Source: Hamadaea sp013361475
Lineage (GTDB): Bacteria; Actinomycetota; Actinomycetes; Mycobacteriales; Micromonosporaceae
Assembly: GCF_040654195.1 (NCBI RefSeq)
Contig: NZ_JBFAHM010000036.1
Span: forward strand, 1 to 5,220
Length of the DNA: 5,220 nt
Reading direction: 5' to 3'
Each line of letters begins with the position of its first letter. Within the stretch, counting starts at the first letter, position 1. A model generated the notes under the pieces. It was not told the DNA's origin. It was given only the letters and a program-made list of their open reading frames with translations, and made no database searches. This document shows positions 1 to 4,889 of this stretch, piece by piece. A program made the translations under genes and the position numbers.

Positions 1-426
1 GAGATGAGCGCCGCCGAGCTGACCGACAAACTGCTGAGCGCCATCCGCAGCGGCAAATACGACGCCATTATCTGCAACTACCCGAACGGCGACATGGTGG
101 GGCATACCGGCGTGTATGAAGCAGCGGTCAAAGCGGTGGAGACGCTGGATGCCTGCATCGCCCAGGTGGTTGACGCGGTGCGCGACGTCGACGGCCAACT
201 GCTGATCACCGCCGATCACGGCAACGCCGAGCAGATGCGCGATCCGGCCACCGGCCAGGCGCATACCGCCCACACCAGCCTGCCGGTACCGCTGATTTAC
301 GTCGGCAAACCGGCACGGGCGATCGAAGGCGGCAAGCTTTCGGACATCGCGCCAACCCTGTTAACGCTGATGGGAATGGAAATCCCGCAAGAGATGACTG
401 GTAAGCCGCTGTTCATCGTGGAATAA
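1..426 (+). CDS. gpmM: 2,3-bisphosphoglycerate-independent phosphoglycerate mutase, C-terminal part (5' end outside window)
   Basis: This is the last 141 codons of the Mn-dependent, cofactor-independent phosphoglycerate mutase (also called gpmI), which interconverts 3- and 2-phosphoglycerate in the cytoplasm during glycolysis and gluconeogenesis. The full protein is about 514 residues, so roughly the last quarter is present. The frame is already open at base 1, and the ATG at 4 is an internal Met, not a start. Metal ligands of the alkaline-phosphatase-like phosphatase domain are visible. NGDMVGHTG, with its Asp at 91-93, supplies one Asp and one His. ADHGN (Asp at 214-216, His at 217-219) supplies the Asp-His pair. 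HTAHT supplies a further His. The conserved tail LSDIAPTLLTLMG then follows, and the protein ends normally at TAA 424-426. Family and ligand roles come from known iPGM structures, and the motifs are seen directly. envC follows closely, as in other Enterobacterales. Confidence 0.95.
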   Translation, partial: EMSAAELTDKLLSAIRSGKYDAIICNYPNGDMVGHTGVYEAAVKAVETLDACIAQVVDAVRDVDGQLLITADHGNAEQMRDPATGQAHTAHTSLPVPLIYVGKPARAIEGGKLSDIAPTLLTLMGMEIPQEMTGKPLFIVE

Positions 427-427
427 T

Positions 428-456
428 CCTTCTCCATGAGGGAGAAGGCGTTTTTT
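428..456 (+). terminator. Rho-independent terminator-like hairpin after gpmM
   Basis: An 8-bp perfect stem is formed by CCTTCTCC (428-435) and GGAGAAGG (441-448). The loop is five bases (436-440), and CG plus six T residues (451-456) follow. It begins two bases after the gpmM stop codon, so it has the form and place of a gpmM terminator or attenuator. The ATG that opens the envC frame lies at 436-438, inside the loop, so hairpin and coding sequence overlap. Whether it fully terminates, or lets part of the transcription through into envC, cannot be read from sequence. Confidence 0.7.
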
Positions 457-1770
457 GCACTATCAAGGGTAACCCGAAGCGCAAACGCAGGCAGCCGGCC
501 GCTGCCTGAACGCACCGCGCCAAGGACGTTCACCGCCATGTGCGCCAGCGTATTTTGCGCTGGCGTCTTGCTGTTGCCGCTCGCCGGCCAGGCGGCGGAA
601 GACAATAAATCCCAGCTGAAAGACATCCAGCAGAGCATCGCCGAGAAAGAAAAAGCGGTGAAGCAGCAGCAGCAGCAGCGCAGCTCGCTGCAGGATCAGC
701 TGCGTCAGCAGGAAAAAACCATCGCCCAGGCCAGCCGCCAGTTGCGCGACACCCAGGGCACGCTCACCCAGTTGAGCAAGGATATTTCCGGCCTGAACGC
801 CTCGATAGCCAAACTGCAAAAGCAGCAATCGACCCAACAAAACCTCCTCGCCAAACAGCTCGACGCCGCCTTCCGGCAAGGGCAGCACAGCGCCGTGCAG
901 CTGATCCTCAGCGGTGAAGAAAGCCAGCGCAGCGAACGTATTCTGGCCTATTTCGGCTATCTGAACGAAGCGCGCCAGAAAACCATCGAAGAGCTGAAAC
1001 AGACCCGCGCCGAGCTGGCGAAGCAAAAAACCACGCTGGTGGCCAAACAGGGCCAGCAAAAGTCCTTACTGAGCGAACAACAAACACAGCAGCAGAAGCT
1101 GGAGCAGGCGCGCGGCGCCCGCAAGAAAACGCTGACCGCGCTGGAAGCCTCGCTAGAAAAAGACCAACAACGCCTGGTGGAACTGCGCCAAAACGAAGCC
1201 CGCATGCGCGACAAGATCGCCCGGGCGGAGCGCGAAGCCCGTGCGCGCGCCGAACGCGAAGCGCGTGAAGCGGCCAAAGTGCGCGAACAGGTGCGCATCA
1301 AGGAACAGCAGGCGAAGAAAACCGGCACCACCTACAAACCTAGCGAAGCCGATCGCTCGCTGATGGCGCGCACCGGCGGTCTCGGTCGTCCGGCCGGCCA
1401 GCTGATGTGGCCGGTACGCGGCCGCACGCTGCACGGCTTTGGCGAACAGCAGCAGGGCGAGCTACGCTGGAAAGGCATGGTGATTGAGGCCCGCGAAGGT
1501 AGCGAAGTGAAAGCCGTCGCCGATGGCCGCGTGCTGCTGGCCGACTGGCTGCAAGGCTATGGCCTGATGGTGGTGGTCGAACACGGTAAAGGCGACATGA
1601 GCGTGTACGGCTACAACCAAAGCGCGTTGGTCAACGTCGGGGCGCAGGTGCGCGCCGGCCAGCCGATCGCGCTGGTCGGCACCAGCGGCGGCCAGGGAAC
1701 GCCGTCGCTCTATTTCGAAATCCGTCGTCAGGGACAGGCGGTTAACCCACTGCCGTGGTTGGGAAGATAG
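436..1770 (+). CDS. envC: Murein hydrolase activator EnvC (LytM/M23-like, catalytically degenerate)
   Basis: EnvC is a periplasmic activator of the amidases AmiA and AmiB. It is recruited to the septum by FtsEX and is needed to split daughter-cell peptidoglycan. From ATG 436 the product is 444 residues, against about 419 in E. coli. A long basic N-region precedes the hydrophobic stretch ASVFCAGVLLLPLAGQA, with likely signal cleavage after Ala53. Residues about 57-283 are a Gln/Lys/Arg/Glu-rich coiled coil, the FtsX-interacting part in the family. It includes the block DAAFRQGQHSAVQLILSGEE and five CAG codons (664-678). A linker follows, then the LytM domain from about residue 324 (MWPVRG) to the end. 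The zinc ligands are replaced: RWKGMVIEA, DMSVYGYN and SLYFEIR stand where peptidases have His/Asp, so it is an activator and not an enzyme. The start is uncertain. ATG 436 has no clear ribosome site and lies in a terminator loop. ATG 538, with AAGGA at 522-526, would lack the basic N-region. CTG 502 best matches the length of the E. coli N-terminus. Confidence 0.93.
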   Translation: MREKAFFALSRVTRSANAGSRPLPERTAPRTFTAMCASVFCAGVLLLPLAGQAAEDNKSQLKDIQQSIAEKEKAVKQQQQQRSSLQDQLRQQEKTIAQASRQLRDTQGTLTQLSKDISGLNASIAKLQKQQSTQQNLLAKQLDAAFRQGQHSAVQLILSGEESQRSERILAYFGYLNEARQKTIEELKQTRAELAKQKTTLVAKQGQQKSLLSEQQTQQQKLEQARGARKKTLTALEASLEKDQQRLVELRQNEARMRDKIARAEREARARAEREAREAAKVREQVRIKEQQAKKTGTTYKPSEADRSLMARTGGLGRPAGQLMWPVRGRTLHGFGEQQQGELRWKGMVIEAREGSEVKAVADGRVLLADWLQGYGLMVVVEHGKGDMSVYGYNQSALVNVGAQVRAGQPIALVGTSGGQGTPSLYFEIRRQGQAVNPLPWLGR

Positions 1771-1772
1771 AT

Positions 1773-2726
1773 TTGCACTATGTCAAAACCCGTACAGCTC
1801 TGTTAATAGGCTGTCTGCTGCAGGTTTACGCTGCGCAGGCAGGAAAACTCTCCATCGTCATCGATGACGTGGGCTACCGCCCTCACGAAGAAAACGCAGT
1901 GCTGCAAATGCCGACGGCGATCTCGGTTGCGGTATTGCCCAACGCGCCGCATGCCCGCCTGATGGCCACTCGCGCCCACAGCCAGGGCCGCGAAGTCTTG
2001 ATCCACATGCCAATGGCGCCGCTCAGCAAGCAGCCGCTGGAGCGCGATACCCTGCAGCCAGCCATGAGCAGCGACGAGATCCAGCGCATCATCCGCAACG
2101 CGGTGAACAATGTGCCTTACGCGGTCGGCATGAACAACCACATGGGCAGCGCCATGACCTCCAGCCTGCCGGGCATGCAGAAAGTGATGCAGGCGCTCGA
2201 AAGCTACCGCCTGTACTTCCTCGACAGCATGACCATCGGCAACAGCCAGGCGACCCGCGCCGCGGCCGGCACCGGCGTGAAAGTGATCAAACGCAAGGTG
2301 TTCCTCGACGATACCGCGAACGAAGCCGACATCCGCCGCCAGTTCAATCGCGCGGTTGAATTGGCGCGGCGCAACGGTTCCGCCATCGCCATCGGGCATC
2401 CACGTCCGGCGACGGTGAAAGTGCTGCAGCAGATGCTGCCGTCGCTGCCCGCCGATATCGTGCTGGTCAAACCGAGCGCGCTGCTGAACGAACCGCAGGG
2501 CAACGGCGGCGGCAGCTACGTTCCACCGCCGGTCAAACCGCAAAAACCGCAGCCGAAAAATCCGTTCAGCGGTGGCATCAAACAGTGCAAGGTCAAACCG
2601 CCGAAGGAAAAAGCCAACGCCGGCACCGCGCTGGGCGTCATCGCCGACAGCATAGCCACCTCGCCGCCGGTGACCTTCATCAAGCGTCATTGGCAACACT
2701 GGACGCAAGCCAAACCGCAAGCATAA
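1773..2726 (+). CDS. yibQ: Divergent polysaccharide deacetylase family protein YibQ, exported
   Basis: This belongs to the DUF610 / polysaccharide deacetylase 2 family, which has a NodB-like fold. The substrate is unknown to me, and its position behind envC suggests cell-envelope glycans. I chose TTG 1773 (317 residues), two bases after the envC stop. It gives a compact signal peptide (K5, R7, then ALLIGCLLQVYAAQA, cut after Ala23), it matches the start of the E. coli homologue as I remember it, and GGGA lies eight bases upstream. GTG 1755 in the same frame would add six residues and overlap envC by 16 bases. Family motifs are present: IVIDDVGY with the Asp-Asp pair at 31-32, SVAVLPN, VLIHMPM, NNHMGS around residue 121 with its His, YFLDSMT, and AIAIGHPRP near the end of the domain. 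The last 70 or so residues are a Gly/Pro/Lys-rich tail (PPPVKPQKPQPK) with a single Cys, and they look poorly structured. Translation is probably coupled to envC. The gene ends in a terminator. Confidence 0.9.
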   Translation: MHYVKTRTALLIGCLLQVYAAQAGKLSIVIDDVGYRPHEENAVLQMPTAISVAVLPNAPHARLMATRAHSQGREVLIHMPMAPLSKQPLERDTLQPAMSSDEIQRIIRNAVNNVPYAVGMNNHMGSAMTSSLPGMQKVMQALESYRLYFLDSMTIGNSQATRAAAGTGVKVIKRKVFLDDTANEADIRRQFNRAVELARRNGSAIAIGHPRPATVKVLQQMLPSLPADIVLVKPSALLNEPQGNGGGSYVPPPVKPQKPQPKNPFSGGIKQCKVKPPKEKANAGTALGVIADSIATSPPVTFIKRHWQHWTQAKPQA

Positions 2727-2752
2727 AAAAAGGCCGGAATTCCGGCCTTTTT
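2727..2752. terminator. Bidirectional Rho-independent terminator after yibQ
   Basis: The stem GGCCGG (2732-2737) pairs with CCGGCC (2742-2747) around the loop AATT. It is flanked by an A-run that overlaps the yibQ stop codon and by five T residues (2748-2752). The A-run pairs with the T-run, and the reverse strand also ends in U residues, so it should stop transcription from either side. Such terminators usually sit between convergent genes. No convergent gene remains here, because an IS begins eight bases later. Confidence 0.9.
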
Positions 2753-2760
2753 CACGTCTG

Positions 2761-2790
2761 TGACCCGTCCTGAATAGCGTTGACACATTT
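2761..2790 (+). repeat. IS left terminal inverted repeat (IRL)
   Basis: It begins TGACCCGTCCTGA and continues to GTTGACAC. Compared with the reverse complement of 4034-4063, the outer TGAC, the block GTCCTGA, the block GTTGACAC and the inner TTT are identical, while seven-odd positions in between differ. It carries a consensus-like -35 (TTGACA at 2780-2785) that points into the element, but I see no good -10 at the right distance before orfA. Confidence 0.88.
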
Positions 2791-2814
2791 TACTCACGCA
2801 CAGAGGAAAATGTG

Positions 2815-3213
2815 ATGAACCAGTATATTAAACGCACACAACGCGATTACTCTCTATCCTTTAAACTGGCTGTCGTCGAACAGGTCGAAAAAGGCGAGAT
2901 GACATACCGCCAGGCGCAAGATCGCTACGGTATCCAAGGCAGCCAGACTGTCATGAACTGGCTGCGCAAATACGGTCAACTTGACTGGCGAACTTCTCCT
3001 TCCACCAGAACGTGCGGAGACAACATGCCCAAACTCCCCCTGACGCCCGAACAGCGTATTAAAGAACTTGAGCAGCAACTGGCTGAATCTGAAGTCAAAG
3101 CCCAGTTCTTCGAAGCTGTCGTCAAAGTGATGAACACCGACTTTGGCGCCACGCTGACAAAAAAGCAGCTAACCGCCTTATCGCGCAAACACAAGTACCG
3201 GGACTCACAGTAA
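2815..3213 (+). CDS. IS3-family transposase OrfA (DNA-binding helix-turn-helix protein)
   Basis: This 132-residue protein starts at ATG 2815, chosen because GAGGA (2803-2807) lies seven bases upstream. A GTG directly before it, at 2812, would add one Met. Residues about 10-55 form a helix-turn-helix that recognises the IS ends: a basic start, then YSLSFKLAVVEQVEKGEMTY, AQDRYGIQG and TVMNWLRKYG. Residues about 78-105 (LTPEQRIKELEQQLAESEVK) look like the leucine-zipper-type coiled coil that mediates OrfA/OrfAB association in this family. The heptamer A_AAA_AAG at 3159-3165, about 16 codons before the stop, can divert ribosomes into the orfB frame. OrfA alone usually acts as a regulator of transposition. 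That role is family knowledge and was not seen here. Confidence 0.9.
   Translation: MNQYIKRTQRDYSLSFKLAVVEQVEKGEMTYRQAQDRYGIQGSQTVMNWLRKYGQLDWRTSPSTRTCGDNMPKLPLTPEQRIKELEQQLAESEVKAQFFEAVVKVMNTDFGATLTKKQLTALSRKHKYRDSQ
3159..3165 (+). promoter_or_regulatory. Programmed -1 ribosomal frameshift site (A_AAA_AAG)
   Basis: In the orfA frame the codons read ACA AAA AAG, so six A and one G form the canonical X_XXY_YYZ heptamer used by IS3-family elements. A slip of -1 continues with GCA at 3165-3167. The new frame is open through 3231, the first ATG of orfB, to the orfB stop at 4034. The fusion would have 117 residues from orfA and 289 from the -1 frame, 406 in all. I did not find a clearly strong stimulatory hairpin or pseudoknot directly downstream. 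Confidence 0.85.
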
Positions 3214-3230
3214 CGCGGGCCTGCCGATGG

Positions 3231-4034
3231 ATGGGCATCAGCCGACAAGCGTGGTATCAGTCCCTGCAGCGTGAAGCAGGCAAAGAGGAGCAGGCCCGGC
3301 ATCTCGTCGAACAGGTGACGGCCATCCGCTTGCACCAACCCCGACTGGGGACACGTAAGCTGCATCACCTGTTGCGGCAACACCCCGAACCGGCGTTGCA
3401 TGTGGGCCGTGACCGGTTGTTCAGTATCCTGCGCTGCGCGCGGTTACTGGTGATGCCTAAACGGGCGTATCACAAGACGACGCACAGCCATCATCGTTTT
3501 TATCGCCATCCCAACCTGCTAAAAGCGGGAGACAATCAAGTAATAGCCAGCCGTCCGGAACAGGTATGGGTGGCGGATATCACCTACCTGCCGCTGAGAA
3601 CGGGGACGGCGTATGTCAGCCTGGTAACGGATGCCTGGTCGAGAAAAATCGTGGGATATCACGTGCATGACAGTCTGCATACCCGGCATGTCGCCTGCGC
3701 GTTCAAAATGGCACTGGCCGGCAGACGCACGGCGTTGCCGTTGGTGCATCACTCGGACAGGGGTATCCAGTACTGCTCGCAGGAATATCAGGCGTTACAT
3801 CAGCAGTATGGCGTCATCTGCTCGATGACGGACGGGTATGACTGTTATCAGAACGCGCTGGCGGAACGGATAAACGGGATACTCAAAACGGAATACCTGC
3901 TCGGCAGGCCAGAAGATATCGCGCAGGCAAGAAAGATGGTCAGGGAGTCGGTGAACCTCTACAACACGCGGCGGCCGCACTTGTCGCTGAAATACAAAAC
4001 GCCCGATGAGGTTCATCGGGCGTTATCCGGTTGA
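3231..4034 (+). CDS. IS3-family transposase OrfB (DDE integrase-type catalytic domain)
   Basis: From its first ATG the frame codes 267 residues. In the cell it is more likely made as the C-terminal part of the OrfAB frameshift fusion, because ATG 3231 has no visible ribosome site and the frame is open upstream to the slippery site at 3159. The N-terminal part (MGISRQAWYQ, then LHQPRLGTRKLHHLL) is the usual HTH_21-like region. The rve/RNase H-fold domain follows, with the triad Asp116 (VADITYL), Asp176 (HHSDRGIQY) and Glu212 (NALAERINGILK). The last two are separated by 35 residues, and Lys219 sits seven after the Glu, as in active IS3 transposases. The C-terminus has NTRRPHLSLKYKTPDE. The protein cuts and joins the IS ends in a copy-out, circle-forming pathway (family knowledge). 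Nothing in the sequence suggests inactivation. The final codons lie in a 12-bp hairpin (3998-4024), and the stop codon touches the right inverted repeat. Confidence 0.93.
   Translation: MGISRQAWYQSLQREAGKEEQARHLVEQVTAIRLHQPRLGTRKLHHLLRQHPEPALHVGRDRLFSILRCARLLVMPKRAYHKTTHSHHRFYRHPNLLKAGDNQVIASRPEQVWVADITYLPLRTGTAYVSLVTDAWSRKIVGYHVHDSLHTRHVACAFKMALAGRRTALPLVHHSDRGIQYCSQEYQALHQQYGVICSMTDGYDCYQNALAERINGILKTEYLLGRPEDIAQARKMVRESVNLYNTRRPHLSLKYKTPDEVHRALSG
3998..4024 (-). terminator. 12-bp perfect hairpin in the end of orfB, terminator-like on the - strand
   Basis: AACGCCCGATGA (3998-4009) pairs perfectly with TCATCGGGCGTT (4013-4024) around a three-base loop. Read on the - strand, the stem is followed by TTTG and TATTT, resembling an intrinsic terminator for transcription that enters the IS from the right, antisense to the transposase. 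On the + strand no T-run follows. The stem lies within the codons for KTPDEVHRAL, so it is also under protein constraint. The structure is certain, and the terminator role is an inference. Confidence 0.45.
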
Positions 4035-4063
4035 AAAGTGTCAACCTATATCAGGACTAGTCA
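4034..4063 (-). repeat. IS right terminal inverted repeat (IRR)
   Basis: Read on the - strand it starts TGACTAGTCCTGA and reaches GTTGACAC, the counterpart of the left repeat at 2761-2790 (22 of 30 positions equal). It begins at the last base of the orfB stop codon. The bases just outside, CAATT, do not repeat the bases outside the left end. Confidence 0.88.
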
Positions 4064-4082
4064 CAATTTGCTCAAATCTTAA

Positions 4083-4111
4083 TTGAAATAAAAACCATTC
4101 CTATTTAGACT
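4083..4111 (+). promoter_or_regulatory. Candidate sigma70 promoter for bfd
   Basis: TTGAAA (4083-4088) and TAGACT (4106-4111) are 17 bases apart, which predicts a start near 4118 and a short leader of about 24 bases before the bfd ATG. The stretch is AT-rich and begins 20 bases outside the IS, so it may be the native bfd promoter preserved through the rearrangement. The -10 match is only moderate (4 of 6). No convincing Fur box overlaps it. Confidence 0.4.
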
Positions 4112-4141
4112 CAATGCATTGGTTAAGAAGTGAGTCTCTCT

Positions 4142-4336
4142 ATGTATGTATGTCTGTGTAATGCGGTGACTGACAAAGCGATCCGTAATGCGGTGCGTCA
4201 GCACAATCCCCATACCATGAAGCAGCTGCGTGAACTTGTGCCGATTGGTACCGATTGTGGAAAGTGCATTCGTCAGGCAAGACAGATTATGGTGGAGGAA
4301 CGCGGAACTATCATCCCAATGCATGAAGTTGCCTAA
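4142..4336 (+). CDS. bfd: Bacterioferritin-associated ferredoxin Bfd
   Basis: Bfd is a small [2Fe-2S] protein of 64 residues, the usual family length. It docks on bacterioferritin and passes electrons to the haem and core, so that stored Fe(III) is reduced and released when iron is scarce. The four cluster cysteines are present in the Bfd arrangement: Cys4 and Cys6 (YVCLCN), Cys39 and Cys42 (DCGKC). The spacing after the CxC is long, as expected for the BFD-like fold. ATG 4142 was chosen because it gives the conserved MYVCLCN start. An in-frame GTG at 4130 would add four residues (MSLS) not seen in the family. GTGAG at 4130-4134 is the only, weak, ribosome site. bfr follows after 73 bases, the normal bfd-bfr pairing. 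tufA, the usual upstream neighbour, is absent because the IS lies there. Confidence 0.95.
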   Translation: MYVCLCNAVTDKAIRNAVRQHNPHTMKQLRELVPIGTDCGKCIRQARQIMVEERGTIIPMHEVA

Positions 4337-4354
4337 CAAAGGGTAAGGTTATTT

Positions 4355-4382
4355 TTGACTCTTGGCTTACAGGTTCTACACT
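4355..4382 (+). promoter_or_regulatory. Candidate bfr promoter
   Basis: TTGACT (4355-4360) and TACACT (4377-4382), 16 bases apart, lie in the 73-base gap between bfd and bfr. They would start transcription near 4389, about 20 bases before the bfr ATG. This would let bfr be made independently of bfd, which fits storage (Bfr) and release (Bfd) being needed under opposite iron conditions. The -10 overlaps an inverted repeat at 4373-4390. The match to consensus is seen in the sequence, and activity is inferred. Confidence 0.45.
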
Positions 4383-4390
4383 TTTAGAAC
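4373..4390. repeat. Inverted repeat GTTCTA-N6-TAGAAC over the bfr -10 region
   Basis: GTTCTA (4373-4378) and TAGAAC (4385-4390) are perfect 6-bp arms around CACTTT. With a one-base bulge (4372), CA (4370-4371) pairs with TG (4391-4392). TGGC (4363-4366) can pair with GCCA (4393-4396), which reaches the first base of the ribosome site. It could be an operator over the -10, or an mRNA hairpin next to the Shine-Dalgarno in any transcript coming from bfd. Confidence 0.5.
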
Positions 4391-4395
4391 TGGCC

Positions 4396-4403
4396 AGGAG
4401 GAG
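4396..4403 (+). promoter_or_regulatory. Strong Shine-Dalgarno that fixes the bfr start
   Basis: AGGAGGAG contains a complete AGGAGG, eight bases before ATG 4410. It excludes the longer in-frame TTG at 4362, which has no such site and would add 16 residues foreign to the family. Confidence 0.85.
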
Positions 4404-4409
4404 TTACCT

Positions 4410-4889
4410 ATGAAAGGCGATAAAAAGATCATTGCTCACCTCAACAAGCTGCTCGGCAACGAGCTGGTTGCCATCAATCAATATTTCCTGCACGCCCGCA
4501 TGTTCAAGAATTGGGGCTTAATGCGCCTCAACGACAAGGAATACCACGAGTCGATCGACGAAATGAAACATGCAGATCGCTACATCGAGCGTATCCTGTT
4601 CCTGGAAGGGCTTCCTAACCTGCAAGATCTCGGCAAGCTGAACATCGGCGAAGATATTGAAGAGATGCTGCGTTCCGATCTGGCTCTGGAGCTGGCTGGT
4701 GCCAAGAACCTGCGTGAAGGTATCGCCTATGCCGATTCTATTCACGATTATGTCAGCCGCGATTTGATGATCGATATCCTGGTCGATGAAGAAGAGCATA
4801 TCGACTGGCTGGAAACCGAGCTGGGCCTCATCGCTCGCCTCGGTATTCAAAACTATGCCCAGGCCCAGATTTTGGAGCGCAAAGAGTAA
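4410..4889 (+). CDS. bfr: Bacterioferritin (haem-containing 24-mer iron storage ferritin)
   Basis: This 159-residue cytoplasmic protein (158 in E. coli) assembles into a 24-subunit shell. It oxidises Fe(II) at a di-iron ferroxidase centre and stores Fe(III) as a mineral, with one haem between each pair of subunits. All key residues are in place: Glu18, Glu51, His54, Glu94, Glu127 and His130 for the di-iron site, and Met52 (DEMKHAD) as haem axial ligand. The four-helix bundle reads through LLGNELVAINQYFLHARMF, YHESIDEMKHADRYIERILF, IEEMLRSDLALELAGAKNLR and SRDLMIDILVDEEEHIDWLE, with the short fifth helix at the C-terminus. The start is ATG 4410, behind a full AGGAGG. It pairs with bfd upstream, whose product reduces and empties this shell. 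It probably has its own promoter in the gap. Codon use is restricted, as in well-expressed genes. No sign of damage. Confidence 0.97.
   Translation: MKGDKKIIAHLNKLLGNELVAINQYFLHARMFKNWGLMRLNDKEYHESIDEMKHADRYIERILFLEGLPNLQDLGKLNIGEDIEEMLRSDLALELAGAKNLREGIAYADSIHDYVSRDLMIDILVDEEEHIDWLETELGLIARLGIQNYAQAQILERKE

Larger units (their letters stand above)
2761..4063 (+). mobile_element. IS3-family insertion sequence, complete, about 1.3 kb
   Basis: Two overlapping-frame transposase genes (orfA, then orfB in the -1 frame) sit between imperfect 30-bp inverted repeats at 2761-2790 and 4034-4063. The repeats begin TGAC, share GTCCTGA and GTTGACAC, and match at 22 of 30 positions. Size, gene order, the DDE(35) catalytic triad and the slippery site are all standard for the IS3 family. 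I cannot assign a named element or subgroup from memory. Both reading frames are intact, so it may be active. The flanks (GTCTG on the left, CAATT on the right) show no 3-5 bp direct repeat. None appears if the ends are moved out by one or two bases, although TG next to each end would extend the repeat. The missing target duplication matters because different loci lie on the two sides. Confidence 0.92.

Noticed and set aside
664..678. Five CAG codons in envC as a variable repeat tract
   Set aside because: Five units encoding Gln within a Gln-rich coiled coil are ordinary for EnvC, and there is no sign of frame variation.
463..1434. Several open frames on the - strand opposite envC
   Set aside because: They are low-complexity Leu-, Arg- or Ser-rich translations of the coiled-coil codons and have no ribosome sites or family resemblance.
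1803..2786. Long open frame on the - strand covering yibQ and its terminator (about 327 codons)
   Set aside because: It lies entirely opposite yibQ, is rich in Arg, His and Ala as expected for the complement of a GC-rich gene, has no recognisable domain, and runs through the terminator hairpin.
2780..2808. Promoter for orfA inside the left IS repeat, based on TTGACA at 2780-2785
   Set aside because: The -35 match is perfect, but no acceptable -10 is found 16-18 bases downstream. The TTGAC is also part of the conserved terminal repeat, so its presence is explained by transposase binding.
2756..4068. Target-site duplication around the IS
   Set aside because: No 3-5 base direct repeat is present at the ends 2761/4063, nor when both ends are shifted outward by one or two bases.
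4079..4105. Possible Fur box upstream of bfd
   Set aside because: The best alignment I could make to the 19-base consensus matches about half of the positions, which is too little in such AT-rich sequence.
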